Positions 26,153 to 44,471 of a stretch of DNA of 64,000 nucleotides are shown piece by piece. A program made the position numbers and the translations under genes. Origin of the DNA: Circinella umbellata (taxonomy: Eukaryota; Mucoromycota; Mucoromycetes; Mucorales; Lichtheimiaceae); NCBI GenBank assembly GCA_025093555.1, contig JAIWNF010000006.1, positions 372,001-436,000 of the forward strand, in the 5' to 3' direction. The stretch's first letter is position 1. The number at the start of each line of letters is the position of its first letter. The notes beneath the pieces were generated by a model. That model worked only from the letters and a program-made list of their open reading frames with translations, was not told where the DNA came from and searched no databases.

Positions 26153-27286
26153 ATTTCGCTATTATAGTGCTCGGTAATTCTCTTTCAGTGTGAGTGAAAT
26201 CATTTTCTCACTCCCTCTGATCGGACACTCGATTTTTTTTTTCAACCAAGAAGAGCAAACTTGCTTATCTTCGTGGGGAAGAAAGGCTGGTTCTCGAGAA
26301 ATAATTTCATTGAAAGACATAATAATAAATAAAACAATAGAAAGAAAGGTTACAAAACATAACTTGTCTGCCCTGTGTGCGAGTACGTAATCTACAGAAG
26401 ATTGTCACTTTTTTTTTTTTACCACTTCATTTATACAACCACTGCTTGGTTCTATTTTAAAAAAAAGGGATTTTGGCACCGCTGCTGGTGTTGCCCATAG
26501 TTTAAGCTACTGGACCTATCTTAAGTTTTAAAGTGGGGCAAGAAAAAGAACTTTGCAGGACTTTATGTTTTATATTATCAAGTATACAATTTTATATCAT
26601 GGAAAACAATATAATTTTTTGCAAGGCTCTTCTCCACTATTTCAAAAAGCCTGAGATGGAAGGGACAAGAGGTAATTAAGAAAACCTGACCTAAAATATA
26701 AGTAATATACAAATTTTGTTATTAATTGCACTTATTTTACCTTTTTGACCGGTTTTTTTAAATACTCGCGATAGATTTTTTGACTACACCAAATAAGCTA
26801 GATATAAGGACTTTTTTTCAACGTGAATTGATTTATACTGAAGCACAATTGTAAGCACAATTATAATTTTTGTTATATTTCCCCTTAAGTATTATATACC
26901 ATAGTAGATAAAAACTATGTGGTTACTCGTATTTTTCTTTTGCTGCTTTTTATCTACCAAGTTATCAAGTTAACCCATGTGAGAGAACAATGTTTATAAA
27001 TTAAAAGTTCTGTTTTGTAAAGAAAAAATAAATCGCGCAGGCAGAGTACCACATAATGAGATGTATGTGCCAAAAATATAATAATATTATTTGATATAAT
27101 GATAGTAAAATGGGTGATCATGCTATATATTTACTTGTTGAAAGTTTGAAAAAGGAAAAAAAAAAAGAGAACAGCTTGCATTTTTTTTTGTATATATATA
27201 TTTATATTGCTGCTATTACTATTTTGTAAGTAAAATAGTGCATAGGATGCGAGGTAAGGTTGAGAAACATTAGGGAAATTTCTAAT
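26153..27286. other. Intergenic A+T-rich DNA before the RBM26-like gene
   Basis: Besides the dispersed repeat copy at 26490-26712, only homopolymers and a G run near 25980 are seen. The last part is probably the 3'UTR of the minus-strand RBM26-like gene. Confidence 0.45.
26490..26712 (+). repeat. Diverged dispersed repeat, copy B
   Basis: Partner of 17408-17640 on the same strand. The same succession of anchors is seen: TTGCCCATAG, GGACCTATCTTAAGTTTTAAAG, ACTTTG, TTTTATATTATCAAGTATACA, TGCAAGGCTCTTCTCCACTA. The two copies are too diverged for a recent duplication. Confidence 0.45.
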
Positions 27287-29436
27287 TTATTCATTCTTTT
27301 CAGTAGGAGACGCTTCAGTTGATTCTCCTTTCTCTGCTTGACCTTTACCACTAGCACCTTGTTTTTTCTAATGCATATATTAATAACCAGGGAATTCATT
27401 AATAAACATGAGATCAGGTATTGTCTTTTTTTTACCTCTCTAACTATTCAACCAAAGAAAAAAAAATAGCAACTTACTGCTTCCATTTCCGCCACCTTTG
27501 CTTTTAGCATAGCAAGTTCTAAATTACGTCGTGCGATTTCTTGTTTCTTTTTGTTATATTCGATTTGCTTTTCTAATTGTTCCTTTTTCCTTCGTTGTTG
27601 TTCTTCTCGTTTCTTTGCTAATTCTGCTGCACGTTGTTTAACAATTTCTGGATCAGGTTCAGCTGATTGTTCTTGTTGTTGCTGTTGGTAAGCTTGTTCT
27701 TGTTGCTTTTGTAATTGTTGAGGTGATTCTTTACGCCAATATACTTTGACAAACCGATTATTAAATAATACTTCAGGGGACTGATGTGCTTTTAAAGCTT
27801 CATCATGAGTCTTGAATTCCAAAAAGGCACGTTGATTTTCGGGTTGTAATTCAATATCCACAATGGTACCAAATTTTTTAAATGTTTCTGTAACAGAATC
27901 AATAGTACATGCTTCTGTTGGAATTTTTTCAATCACAAGGCGAGTACTTGTTTTCGTATAACGCGTAGTATAAGGAATTTCTTGTGGCTGTTGCTGTTGT
28001 TGTCTTTGTGGGTGTTGTTGATGAGTAGTATCATTATAATTGTTACCGTTGCTATGCTGTGATTGTTGTTGAAAATGTTGAGGTTTTTTATTTTGTAATT
28101 GCCATTGTTGTTGTTGAGATAATAAATGTTGTGTCGATTGATCACCCATGCTATTATTAATTGGGTTTTGGAATCCATAAGGTGTTGTGGTCATATTATA
28201 AGGGGTGATTTGGCCTGCCATATTCATCATTATCGGATTTGTCATTGCTGCTGATCCAGGGGTACTAAACATCGCTTGGAAATTGGAATAATCTGCTACA
28301 GCAACGTTTTGACCGTGATCAAATTTACAATTATCACCATATAAACAATATCCATGTTCTATATTCATAAAGACACGAAAAAAAATAGTGTTAATTAACC
28401 TTTTTTTTTTTCGTTCATGTATATTTTCCATTTTCATACCTTCAAAGTGACGACAAGGCTGTCGAGCTCTTGGTTCTTGTTGTTGTGGGGAGGTACCATC
28501 ACGATTTCCAAGACGTTTGCGTAAATGTTCAGGTAAAGTAGCAAGTACTCGTTCTTGTTCAGGTGATCTGGAAACTTTAGCGGGTCGTTCGCTTTGATTG
28601 CTTTGTACATCATCTTCTGGACTTTTGCGTTTAGTAGATGATGGAGATGAAGATGGTTCAGCACGTGTTGTGGTTGTAGGTGTAGAAGCAGCAGCGGCAA
28701 CTGCTGGAGGGATATCCCTCACATCATCTTCAGGATTCATGTTCCGTCGTTTAAAATTACGATCGTCATCATCTTCATCCTCACTTTCTTCCTTTTCCCT
28801 CTTTTGTCCTGCTGTTGTATTGCTGGTTGATGTAGTAATGCTAGTTGTAGTTGATGGTACTGCGGCAGGTTCCTTGATTGCTGCAGTTGTATCTGTTTCA
28901 CGTGCAGAAATAATATCATCAATTACTTTAAACACGGCTTCTACAGCTTTGTCGGTATCTAATATAATTATTATTTATAAATCTTGTTATTATCCCAAGC
29001 TTTCCGACCTCATATATGAATAATATCATTAACTATGTCTATTGCTTACTTTCTTCACAAAAAACTTCTAATTCACTTTTATAAGTTTCTTTTAATTCAT
29101 CACGACTTGATCCTTTATTAATAAATAATAGAATGAAATCCAATAATGCGTCTGGATCAGCTTCGGTACTACAAAATAAATAATATATAACGCGTGTTAG
29201 TTATACACGAAAAGTCGATCAAAATAAAGTTGTTGTTTTATATATATATATATATATGATACTAATGTTACCCCGCAATTAGATGCACACCCATATAAAA
29301 ACCTTTTGCCAATCAAATTTATTCTAGCGAAAAGAAAAAAAAAAGAGAACAAAAAGTAATTATAAACTTACAATGGCTCAAGAACGACTAATAGTCGTGT
29401 ACGAAGCGTTTCGGTTTCTTCTGGTGAAAAATTCAT
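27287..29436 (-). CDS. RBM26/RBM27-like RNA-binding protein (PWI-like, CCCH zinc finger, RRM)
   Basis: Predicted nuclear RNA-binding protein; animal RBM26/27 and fission yeast Rmn1 work with RNA-surveillance complexes. Five minus-strand exons: 29436-29372, 29168-29050, 28958-28440, 28358-27478, 27367-27287; 554 aa. The N-terminal helical PWI-like region (ADPDALLDFILLFINKG) is followed by a Ser/Glu-rich linker. A CCCH finger comes next (C-RHFEEHGY-C-LYGDN-C-KFD-H, spacing 8-5-3), then a Gln/Asn-rich stretch. The RRM starts at TRLVIEKIPTE and includes FKKFGTIVDIEL and QRAFLEF. A long Gln/Lys/Arg coiled coil and a short polar tail end the protein. The intron inside the zinc finger (28439-28359) is 81 nt, keeps frame and lacks stops, so unspliced message still encodes a protein. 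Confidence 0.9.
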
Positions 29437-30091
29437 GGGTCAACAACAAAAAGTTGGGTTATTGCTGTTGGGAAAGGGAATCAGAAAACTATTGAAGTTT
29501 TGGAGAAGGAAAGAAAGTTATATTTTCTCTCTTTGAGCGGAGAAAGTTTTTTTTTTTTTTTTGAGTTGTGAAAAAATGCGTGCTTGCCTGACAGAATTAA
29601 CAAAATAGTAATAACGTTTAAGTAGTATTCGTATATACGGTTATTAATACAAAGTATTATTAATAGATAATTGACTTGATAATAGCGGATATGTATATGT
29701 TGTAGTAAAGTCTCTTAACAGTCATCACCATGGTTATTGAAATGATTAATAACTGTATTAAAATGAAACCATGGTAACGACGTATTATAACATCACTGGC
29801 ACAGACCATTTGATACAACTTGAAGCATCGAGATTTATGATTTTCTTTATGAAGCATATACAATAGTAGACTATATATTGCTATTGTCATACTAACTTAT
29901 TTTTTATTTTCAAATCAAGGCAAAATGTTTGTGTATATATTAGCATATACCTAAATGAAGTACCGCGACAAAAAAAAAAAAAAATGCCACGCGAGGCGCG
30001 TTATTGGGAAGCGAAAAACATTTTTTTTTGCAGCTGCGTTTTTTTTTTCCTCTTTCTCTCCTTTCAGCATTTCCCTATTATTTTTTCAGTC
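29437..30091. promoter_or_regulatory. Divergent promoter region (RBM26-like / ISWI) with paired CCATGG boxes
   Basis: About 650 bp between two divergent starts. Two CCATGG-centred boxes lie 37 bp apart: CACCATGGTTAT (29727-29738) and GAAACCATGGTAAC (29765-29778). The second resembles an RFX X-box. T- and A-rich tracts flank both starts. The binding factor is inferred from motif similarity only. Confidence 0.35.
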
Positions 30092-34972
<4,881 letters not shown>

Positions 34973-35365
34973 ATATAATATAAACAAATAGTAGTACACT
35001 AATATATAAATAAACAAGCACTATTTCCTTTTTTTTTCTCCTTCTCCCTCTTATTATATACATACATTCACATATATACAACCTTTTCCCACATATAAAG
35101 CAACTTCATTTAGTAAATAATAAAAGCCATGCATAAACAAATAGCATTATATAATGCATAGAAAAAAAATGGTACATGTTTATTCAATGGAATTCAATTT
35201 TCTTTTGGAAGAAGTGGAATATGTAAATTGGAAGGGCGTGAGGAGGGATGATATATATACAGAAAAACGTGGGAAGATGCTCTTGTTTACAAGTGAGAAT
35301 GAAATTCGGGTCTGGATGATTATATGCTACATATGAAATATTTGTTTTATTCGGCTCTTTCATTA
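34973..35365. other. Convergent spacer (ISWI / alpha-arrestin 2)
   Basis: A+T-rich DNA holding both 3' ends. No gene was seen. Confidence 0.5.
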
Positions 35366-36703
35366 TTATCTGGTTGTACTTGTTGAAACATATCCAGGTG
35401 GACAATCACCAGCATCGTAAGGAGGCAACAAAGGCAATGGCTCGGTTTGATGGTGTCGAAGAAATTTTGGTTTTGTCCTTAATGTCGTATCATTCACAAC
35501 TGTATCATCCGTATAAGGTACCAATAATTCATCCTCTATTTCCAATTCTTCAGATGATAATGTACCAATAAAAATAGGAACCATGAATGTCTTCTTTTTT
35601 ATTTGCAAAGTATTTTGTCTAGATTTTGCTACAACTTTCACGAAATACCGCATATCGACTCTACGTCCATATTCGAAAGAAGGTGAAACATCCAGCGGAA
35701 TTAGAATTTCTTCACCTTCCAACCGACGTTGTACATTGTGAACTACAATATTTTTACTATGATGGAATGCACTAGTTGTCACTTTGAAATGTTGTTCTAG
35801 TGAAACAGAAACAAAAATTGTATCTGTTGCTTGGATACTCACACGTAATGTATCACCAATATGATATTGAGTCGCAGGGATATGAATAGTAATTGATGTG
35901 GAACCCAACTGTCGTTCTTCACGAAATGCTGAGCAAGATGTTATTCTTGATGAAAGTGTTAAAGGTATTTTAGGTTGAAATGATACAACGCAAGGCTCTG
36001 TTTGAAACGGACGAAATCCTGGTCGATCCAATGTGGCAATTATATGAAATGCATATTGGACTAAAGTATTGTTGAGTGCTGAAGGTGGATAATTCACATG
36101 CGGCATAGCAATGGTGAATGGGAAAAGATGATATCCAGGTTCCATGACAGGCCAAGAACGTGTGGAATCTGTTGTATCATGCGAAGATGGATGTCCCCAT
36201 AATACGCTCCTTACATTGTATATTCGGTCTTCTATAATTCGCTGTCCCCATTTCATTGCGTCATAATTTAACAGTTCTGTGCAGTAAAAGAAAGGCACGT
36301 CATCGGAATTAAGTTAATCATATATATTTTTTTATTCTTTTTTTGGTTAAAAGATTATACATCTTTATCCATTTTCTTCCGCTCAATTTTTTTTTTACTT
36401 TTAATATTACACTGGCTCATTTTCTGTCTCCCACCCACGATAACCATATATATATATATGTTTACCTGATAATTTAAATGTAAGTTTTAATCGTACAGCC
36501 GCTAAAGGTTCAGTCAGTTGTATAAGAACAGTTCCTTCGAAAAGTGCACCAGGAGAACATATCAAATGTCCATCATCATTGCAGTATTGAGGTGCCGGTT
36601 CAATTCGGAAACGTACAGGTGGTTTTCTGTAATTTGATGACGTTAAAGAGTCAACATGTCGAGTTATCATTTCCTGTATTGGATGGTCTTGTCGTTGTAC
36701 CAT
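35366..36703 (-). CDS. Alpha-arrestin (ART-like ubiquitin-ligase adaptor) 2
   Basis: Second predicted adaptor between a Nedd4/Rsp5-type ubiquitin ligase and membrane cargo. Two minus-strand exons: 36703-36466 and 36276-35366; 382 aa. The arrestin N-fold includes GALFEGTVLIQLTEPLAAVR, and the intron again cuts the N-fold. Then come VMEPGYHLFPFTIAMPHVNY, the segment that ends the N-fold in many fungal arrestins, and a C-fold with YHIGDTLRVSIQATD and YFVKVVAKSRQN. The tail has LPPY (about 363-366) and PPGY (about 372-375) close together. It is diverged from the arrestin at 11.9-13.3 kb, so the two are separate family members rather than a recent copy. TGDS lies upstream on the same strand with a 239-bp gap. 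Confidence 0.9.
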
Positions 36704-36942
36704 TATGTATAGGGATAAAAAGCAGAAAATAAAATAAAGTAAAAAAAATGGCGAAAGAAAAGCAAAAAAGAAGTTGCTTTAAAGTTTTGGAGAGAGGGAA
36801 AAGGAAGCTGAAATATAAAGTAGTGTGAATAGGATCGACAAGATTATTATCATTTAGATTATATTAGATTAAGCATCTTTATTGGTGGCGGTGTATAATG
36901 TGAGGGTGTATATAAAATAAGTTAAATTCTTTTTTATCTGAA

Positions 36943-38844
<1,902 letters not shown>

Positions 38845-41256
38845 TTGATATAATATAAAGAATAACAATAAATAATAGTAGTAATAATAAAGATACAGAT
38901 AAAAAAAAAGGCGGAAGAAAAGAGGGGGAAGAGGATGTCGTTCTAAGTTGGAAAGTGTAAAAAAAAAAGGCTAGAAAAAAAAGGACTTTTTCCTTTTATA
39001 ATAAATGGATCGGACACGCTTTGGTTCCCTTTTTTTCGAACCCATCATCTTTATCATGTACCAGGTAATAAGGTGACACATCATTACTTCATCTTTTGAT
39101 TGTCAGAAACTTTGCTCTCATCCTTTTCTGTCATATAATTTTCTACTTGCGTGTACATTTGTTTGACCTTGTGATTTGTACACAAGGGGCTAAATTATAA
39201 TAGATAATGACTATCAGTAACAAAAAATTCTGTACAGGAGCAAAAAAAAGTGTCAAACAAAAAAGCATTGAAAGGATTATGTAACCAATATCCCGCGGAT
39301 GTCAGATTAACCGACAATGGTCCCCCCACAAGATGCATTGTTTAGATCGTTATTATATGATTTTCATGTTAAGTAACCAAAAAAAAAAACCGTATCCCTG
39401 ATAATCATAACGATTCTTGAAAGAATCCGCGGGGGGGGAGAAGAGAAGGAATTACAATAGTTCATACATACTTGCCTGTATAACGAGGAGCATTTAAGAA
39501 CAATAATTTTTACTTCTTCAGCAGCATTCAAATAAATGATTTTGTTGTACACATACGTCTTTTGAACACTTTATAACATATATTAATGGTATGTTTTTAT
39601 AAATAACCCTTGTATAATCTCGTTTACTATCATTTTATTGGAAAGAGAAGAGGGAAGAAATATAATAATGAGTAGAGCATTGTAAATTTTTTTTCGTGGG
39701 GTATTGGTTCAGGTTCAAACCCCCCAAAAAACTCTTTGAATTTACGTAATCAAAGACTAAGAACTTTTAGGGTTGGCTGTCAGTAAAAAAAAAACATAAG
39801 AGGCACAATAATTCCTATAAAACTTGAATTGCCCGCCCACTAAAATATTGATTCAAGGACTTTCATTCTTAGTATCATCATTAGCACAGTTTTTTCTTGG
39901 TTGTTGCTTTCGTGTAACATTTCCCATTTTTACATAGTATTTTTATACTTTGCCATGGAGAATTGATTTTGCATGCTAATCAAGTTAGTTTTATATACAA
40001 ATATCTATTCTATTAATCCATTATATATATATAGGAACCAATTGGCATGTTTCAGTTTGTTCAAAAAGACAATCAACGTGTTTTTTCAAGTGTAATCTTG
40101 ATTCTACATAAGCATCGACTCCTTTAAGTTGATCGCATATATGTATATATATGTATTCAATTGCTAGTTCCTCTCCTTTTTTTTTTTTTGAAAAAAAATT
40201 GGTACGATAAAGCCGTTTTTAAAAAGTAGAATTGAAAACATAGCAATCCTAAGAGTTTTTAGTTTATCTTTTAATGACAAATAAATATGTAGTTATGTAT
40301 TTGAGTCTACTATCCGCTTTATACTTTTAAGGTTGTGTAATTGGATTGTTATTTCGAAACGCAACTGCTCCTTTTACGTAAAGTCAGTAATCACCAGAAG
40401 TTCTAATGATGCAGTCTACATACATACTAGTGGTCTAACTATAAGTATTTATTGAAAGATGGTAGCAATTGTAGAGGTACTTTGTTACATGGGCAGCATT
40501 AATTTTATTATAAATCTCAATTCAACATTTTAGTATTTGGAGTATCCTTGGTTGGTGAAACATAAAAATTGTGCTAACAGTACATGATAGTAACTATCGA
40601 TTTTTTTTACGTACGTATCAACTCAAATATAATTTCCTGTGTTGATCGATTGATTATAACTCAAACATCATATCATGTTGTAGTAGTACGTAGTCGTGGC
40701 AACAATAAAAGTTATGCAGTAATATACTGCATTCGTTAACAATATATTGTATTATTACTTATAACAAAAAGGGATCTTATAGAAAAAGTAAAAGAGAAAA
40801 ATTAATCACACTTTTACATATTTAGTTTTTTTTTTCATTCTTTTACGTATCAACATATATCACGTAGCAACTTTACTAATAAAGAAAAAATTGCGTGGTA
40901 GTTCATCACCAACGAAACAAAAAATACATGCGTTACGGACATTTCAGAATGAACGGTGCTAAAACTGATCCAGGAGTTCCGACGTATACTATCGCTATAT
41001 TACGATTCCAAGTATGGCTGTATTTGGAAAATGTTGATAGAGTTACATTGTACTCTTTGCAACATCATGCAGTCAGGTTACACGATATGTAAAGCCCCTA
41101 ATTTTAGATGCATTACTTCTTCCTTTTTAAAGTAAACCTTTCATTGGCACAGCCCACTCTAATAAAATGAAGTCATCTGTGATTCAATTGTCACCTCCAA
41201 GTATTTTTTTTTCGACCCATTAATGAAATTCAGATACCCTCATTCATTCCAACAAG
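38845..41256. other. 2.4-kb intergenic region (TGDS / first F-box gene, divergent)
   Basis: No intact gene. A+T-rich with homopolymers, a G run at about 39431-39438 and scattered short palindromes. An open frame at 40895-41092 (contains GAKTDPGVPTYTIAILRFQV) has mixed composition but no family match and no intron-exon context; it may be a relic. A GGTTCAAACCCC string near 39712 resembles a pol III B box but has no tRNA around it. Confidence 0.4.
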
Positions 41257-43345
41257 ATGACATTGCTTGATGAAGAAGCTGGGAATGCCAATCGTTTTGA
41301 ACTCATTGGTAACAAAGACATTACTCAACAAGACAATAAATCGTTGAAGACAATAGCGAAAGCGAAAGCACAGACAATATTATATAAAACACTTACCCAA
41401 GAAATAAAAGAGACTTTACAAGCAAAAAAAGATAACCCAGAGGATCCTAGAAATTATATCCACGCAGGAAAGTTATATTCATGTCAAGGAAAACAACAGA
41501 AAGCAATTACTATACTACGAGAAGGTTTAGGCCTCATATCTGACTCCCAGCATTATTCAATGATGCAGCAGGAGATGGATATCGTAAAGATTAGGTTGAA
41601 GCGAAAGATCGATTTCATTGCTAAATGTCCATTTGAAATCATACACCATATTGTCAACCAGTTAAATCCAAGACAAGACACGGCGTTAGAATGCTTGACA
41701 GTATCTCCTATTTGGCATCAAAAATTGATAAACCAGGTCCATTTATGGAAACGTATTGAAATATCGGACGGATCGTGGAGACAAAATCTTCATCAAGGTT
41801 TATCTGACGTATCAAACTTGGTCGAAGACTTGTCCATTGGGCTGTCCAAAGGTACAACTCGTAGGCGTATGATGTCACTCAAAACATACTCATTTAAAAA
41901 TTTGAAATCACTTACAATATGGGGTGACTACTGTACGTTTAATACGTCTGTGAGGGGGGCTGGATATAAGAGATAAAAAGAAGAAAGAGAATTATTGGTA
42001 TTTTATATTTTATATAAGCTTCATAACTTTTTAAACACCTATACCATTGATTTGTTTTATAGATCCAAGTGGCAGTCAAATGCTTGGCGAGACTATTCGT
42101 ACTTATTTACCTTATGTTGGAAATACATTGACAAAATTGATCTTGAATGCATCATCATCCACTGACATTTCTTTAGAATGGTTATTGATGATGTGTCCAA
42201 AACTCACATATATTTGTCTCGAGGTAGATAAGTTTGCTGACAACCCCCAAGGAGTAAAAGTACCAGAGACCATGTCCTTGACAACAATAGAATTATCTTG
42301 TAAAAATCCAGCACCTGTTTCGATGTTGATGCCGCTGTTTCATTGCTCACCCCATCTTCGGTATCTAGGACTCCAATGCTTTACCGATATAGATGTTTTG
42401 TCAGTACTTGGTGATTTGTGTCCCGAATTGGCAGAAATCAGACTTTACGAAAAATATCGATACTCAAACGAAAAGATATCATGGAACAGCAGATATCAAC
42501 GAGAAATAGCAGAAGTAGTTGAACCCAAAGGTGCATTGCGATGCTTGGAAATTGAATATATTCAATCGGCAATACCATTGAAATTTCGATTGGAAAAAAG
42601 TTGTGATACTTTACAAGCAATATCTTTGAAAATGAATTGTATGAATGAACATGTGATCTCAGACTGGCAACCATTTTCTTCATTTACAATGAACAATTTG
42701 ACCTGCCTCAACATTTGCAATGGATGTCCCACATTTTATCAACATCTTCCAGAAATTTTACCATGTCTTCTAGCGTTGGAAAATATTCGATTACAAACTG
42801 CCTACAGTCCTACGTATAGAAATCAGCGGTTAGATGACACAACTCGAGATAATGTTTTTGAAGCTATTGGAAAGGTCACCACTCTCACTACTTTAAATTT
42901 GGATTCTTTTAGTTTACAAGGTGATGGTTTTGAAAACATGTTGGCAATGATGGAGCAAACCTCTCATGTAAAGAATGATAATGGAGGGTTGGAATGTTTA
43001 AAAATCAATTATAGCCATGGTTTCAAAGGTTCAGCATTACGACATATCGCAACAATCAAGTCTTTGAAAAATCTTTTTATTTGGGATTGGGGCGCACAAC
43101 AAATTGAAGTGGCGGATGTTATAGACTTTGTTCGTTTGGCCAAGGATGGATTACCACTTTTACAAAGATTGTTCTTGGATAACATGCAAATGACGGTTGA
43201 AGCTGCGGAGGGTATAATGGATTGGAACATGGAAAATCTTGAAACATTAAGACTGGGACGAAGGATGGAATATTTCAAAAATAGAAATGTTATTAAGAAA
43301 ATGCTTAATCGCCATTTTGATAATGTGGCGGTAGAAATAGAATAA
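41257..43345 (+). CDS. TPR/F-box/LRR protein, Pof3/Dia2-like architecture (copy 1)
   Basis: Predicted substrate receptor of an SCF (Skp1-cullin-F-box) ubiquitin ligase. Two exons: 41257-41932 and 42063-43345; 652 aa. TPR-like helices are at about 40-95 (PRNYIHAGKLYSCQGKQQKA). The F-box is at about 118-165 (IDFIAKCPFEIIHHIVNQL then VSPIWHQKLINQVHLWKRIE). A long leucine-rich-repeat region follows (LKSLTIWG, LTKLILNAS, LRYLGLQCF, LTTLNLDSFSLQG, LKNLFIWDWG, LETLRLGRR). TPR + F-box + LRR in this order is the layout of fission yeast Pof3 and budding yeast Dia2, which act in genome stability; orthology is not proven, since such genes are multiplied in many fungi. The single phase-1 intron sits at the same place as in the next gene. 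Confidence 0.85.
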
Positions 43346-44471
43346 GTTTTTCTTTTTTTGTAATTAATCAATATTATTGTTCATCGAGTAAACCAAAATA
43401 TGAAATATAATATTTCATACGTTAACGAAATAAAGCATCTTCCTTGCCAATTATCGCCGGGTTATTATTATTGTTTTGGAAGCTCGCGTTATTCTTGATA
43501 ATAATATTAGCGTCGTAGATAGAGATAAATCAATAATGCGTTGTTAATTTAAACAGAGAAAAAGGGAAGGAAAATAAGATACGTATGTAATGTACTATGT
43601 TCTCAAATTCAGTAGAGACCAAACATGTATTATTACGTTGTTGTGCTTTTATTGGTTAGAGGGAATAAGCAGATAATAGTGATTTACAATGTTTTTGTTG
43701 TCCTTTTGTTGAGAATGATGAAATACGTATTATTATTATTGAGCGGACCTTATTTTGTAGAATTAAGGAGCTCATTGTTATATATATATATTGCTTTAAA
43801 GAAAATGAAGAAAACGTACCATGTAGTTGTTTAGAGAGAAAGAAATTATGCTGATTCTGTATACGTTCGTTTTGATGTATTCGATTGGTTAAAATGTGAG
43901 GATTATTATGACATAAACTTCCAAATATGAACAAGATTTGCGAAAGCTAGTGTAACAATTATGAGCTCATTTAAAAATTTTGTTTTAGGGTATGACCAAA
44001 TATAACGCTGCACTGAGTTATAACTCTATTCCGCGAACCTCGCGAAAATGAAGGATTGGTGAATAATAGCTATAAGCAGTAGTATGTATAATGAGGTGAT
44101 GGCGCTATAACTACTATATATCATGTATGTTAAGGATACGCGACAATGTATTCTCATTTATTTAGAATAAGCCCCCACATCTACCATGAATTATCTCGCA
44201 TTACTTTGTACATATACAATTCATTTCTCTGGCGTAATCTAACATTGAATAAGCGAATGCTCTTGTACTACACTGTTGCCATGGCAACGTCTCTTTTCTT
44301 GAGGATTTGTAGTTGATGAAACAAGAGTGTAACCTGCTTTTTTAATAAAAATGACTGTATTTTCTTCTTCTTCTTCTTCTTCTTCTTCTTTCTTTCTGTT
44401 CATCAACAATAAACAAAAGAAAAAAAGAATACGTTCCTTGTTTCAGCTTTAGTGAATGCTATATTTGAACC
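43346..44471. other. Spacer between the tandem TPR/F-box genes
   Basis: A+T-rich, with an X-box palindrome at 44275-44288 and a (TTC)n tract at about 44362-44391 just before the second gene. No gene was seen; antisense open frames here are low complexity. Confidence 0.5.
44275..44288. promoter_or_regulatory. Perfect X-box palindrome GTTGCCATGGCAAC (RFX/Crt1-type site)
   Basis: A fully symmetric 14-mer matching the RFX X-box consensus GTNRCC(N0-3)RGYAAC; yeast Crt1/Rfx1 represses DNA-damage-inducible genes through such sites. It lies 184 bp upstream of the ATG of the second TPR/F-box gene. Binding by an RFX protein is inferred from the motif. Confidence 0.6.

Noticed and set aside
28598..29023. 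141-codon frame opposite the RBM26-like gene
   Set aside because: A Val/Ser-rich shadow of the Glu/Asp/Thr-rich coding strand.
39709..39724. GGTTCAAACCCC string resembling a pol III B box
   Set aside because: No A box, acceptor stem or anticodon arm can be folded around it; a tRNA or SINE is not supported.
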